Positions 5,073 to 5,375 of a stretch of 5,375 nt of DNA are shown piece after piece (position 1 is the first letter of the stretch; each line of letters begins with the position of its first letter). The DNA is taken from NCBI GenBank assembly GCA_020341875.1, contig CP070839.1, forward strand, positions 2,196,687-2,202,061, read 5' to 3'. The notes beneath the pieces are model-generated. The model saw only the letters and a list, made by a program, of their open reading frames with translations, did not search any database and had not been told where the DNA came from. The DNA comes from Candidatus Zixiibacteriota bacterium (lineage in GTDB: Bacteria; Zixibacteria; MSB-5A5; SM1-73). Position numbers and translations under genes: made by a program.

Positions 5073-5375
5073 TCAGAGCCCTTTCACAATCCAAAAGCCT
5101 AATTGGTCATTCCGTTGGTGTAACTGGAATCCGAATTCCCTTTTCTGCTGCTCCAATACTCTTTTATTGTGTTCTTTCACCGCCCCTGGGGCCATGCCTA
5201 TATCAACGATCCAGCTAAGTTCAAAAAGAATAACGCCCCACCAGATCGGAAGTCGGGCGAGTTCTTTGTCCTCTATGGTGGCGCCCAGGCCAATCAACCC
5301 CGCGCCAACGGCCCCCGTTCCCAAGAGAAACCATCCCATAGAATCAGCTCCGGCATAGAAGTGCCCCAATCCGTG
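5073..5375 (-). CDS. small membrane protein of unknown function, tandem paralogue B (N-terminus outside window)
   Basis: The reading frame is open to the right edge, so the start is not in the window; 100 residues to the TGA stop are visible. They begin HGLGHFYAGADSMGW, continue into a hydrophobic Gly-rich segment (WFLLGTGAVGAGLIGLGATI), a short charged loop, a second hydrophobic segment (WWGVILFELSWIVDI) and a tail with APGAVKEHN, QQKREFG and a final FWIVKGL. By hand alignment about 39 of 86 aligned positions match paralogue A. Its loop between the hydrophobic segments is about ten residues shorter. The missing N-terminus presumably holds a leader like that of A. It ends 34 bases before the chosen ATG of A, so the pair is probably co-transcribed, B first. 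Function is unknown. Confidence 0.75.
   Translation of the reverse strand, partial: HGLGHFYAGADSMGWFLLGTGAVGAGLIGLGATIEDKELARLPIWWGVILFELSWIVDIGMAPGAVKEHNKRVLEQQKREFGFQLHQRNDQLGFWIVKGL

Noticed and set aside
4837..5358. 173-codon plus-strand frame opposite both membrane paralogues
   Set aside because: The paralogy of the minus-strand frames shows they are the coding ones. The plus-strand product is low-complexity, rich in Ser and Pro, as antisense shadows often are.

Overview
The window reads as ordinary bacterial chromosome. Every gene I can support lies on the minus strand, so transcription runs from the right edge to the left. In that order it holds: two tandem paralogous small membrane proteins of unknown function (the first cut by the right edge), glmS, yicC, gmk, rpoZ, and the first 26 codons of topA, cut by the left edge. 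Shine-Dalgarno-like sequences precede most starts. Base composition is near even and AGA/AGG arginine codons are frequent. The omega subunit is short, with an RYEAV...ARRLN core. These traits suggest a free-living Gram-negative-type or uncultivated lineage, possibly near the FCB group, but I cannot place it from this much sequence.

Layout by plus-strand position: 1-79 topA (partial); 151-369 rpoZ; 370-559 spacer with a hairpin; 560-1180 gmk; 1181-1416 spacer with an 11-bp stem-loop terminator and a promoter overlapped by an 18-bp palindrome; 1417-2295 yicC; 2296-2417 spacer with a consensus sigma-70-type promoter and the glmS terminator; 2418-4244 glmS; 4245-4447 hairpin-rich leader of glmS; 4448-5038 membrane protein A; 5073-5375 membrane protein B (partial).

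The left half is a housekeeping group. YicC (RNA turnover), Gmk (GMP to GDP) and RpoZ (RNA polymerase omega) form a widespread conserved neighbourhood. Here a hairpin separates yicC from gmk and another separates gmk from rpoZ, and yicC and gmk each have a credible promoter of their own, so the group looks like separate units rather than one operon. GlmS makes glucosamine-6-phosphate for peptidoglycan and other amino-sugar polymers. Its 203-nt upstream region folds into several hairpins but does not look like the known glmS ribozyme.

The least explained material is the tandem pair at the right end. The two proteins share an HGxGHFYAG motif, two hydrophobic segments, an APxAxxEHN motif and a conserved C-terminal tail. 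I do not recognise the family and assign no function. I see no evidence of a mobile element, CRISPR array, rRNA, tRNA or defence system in this window.
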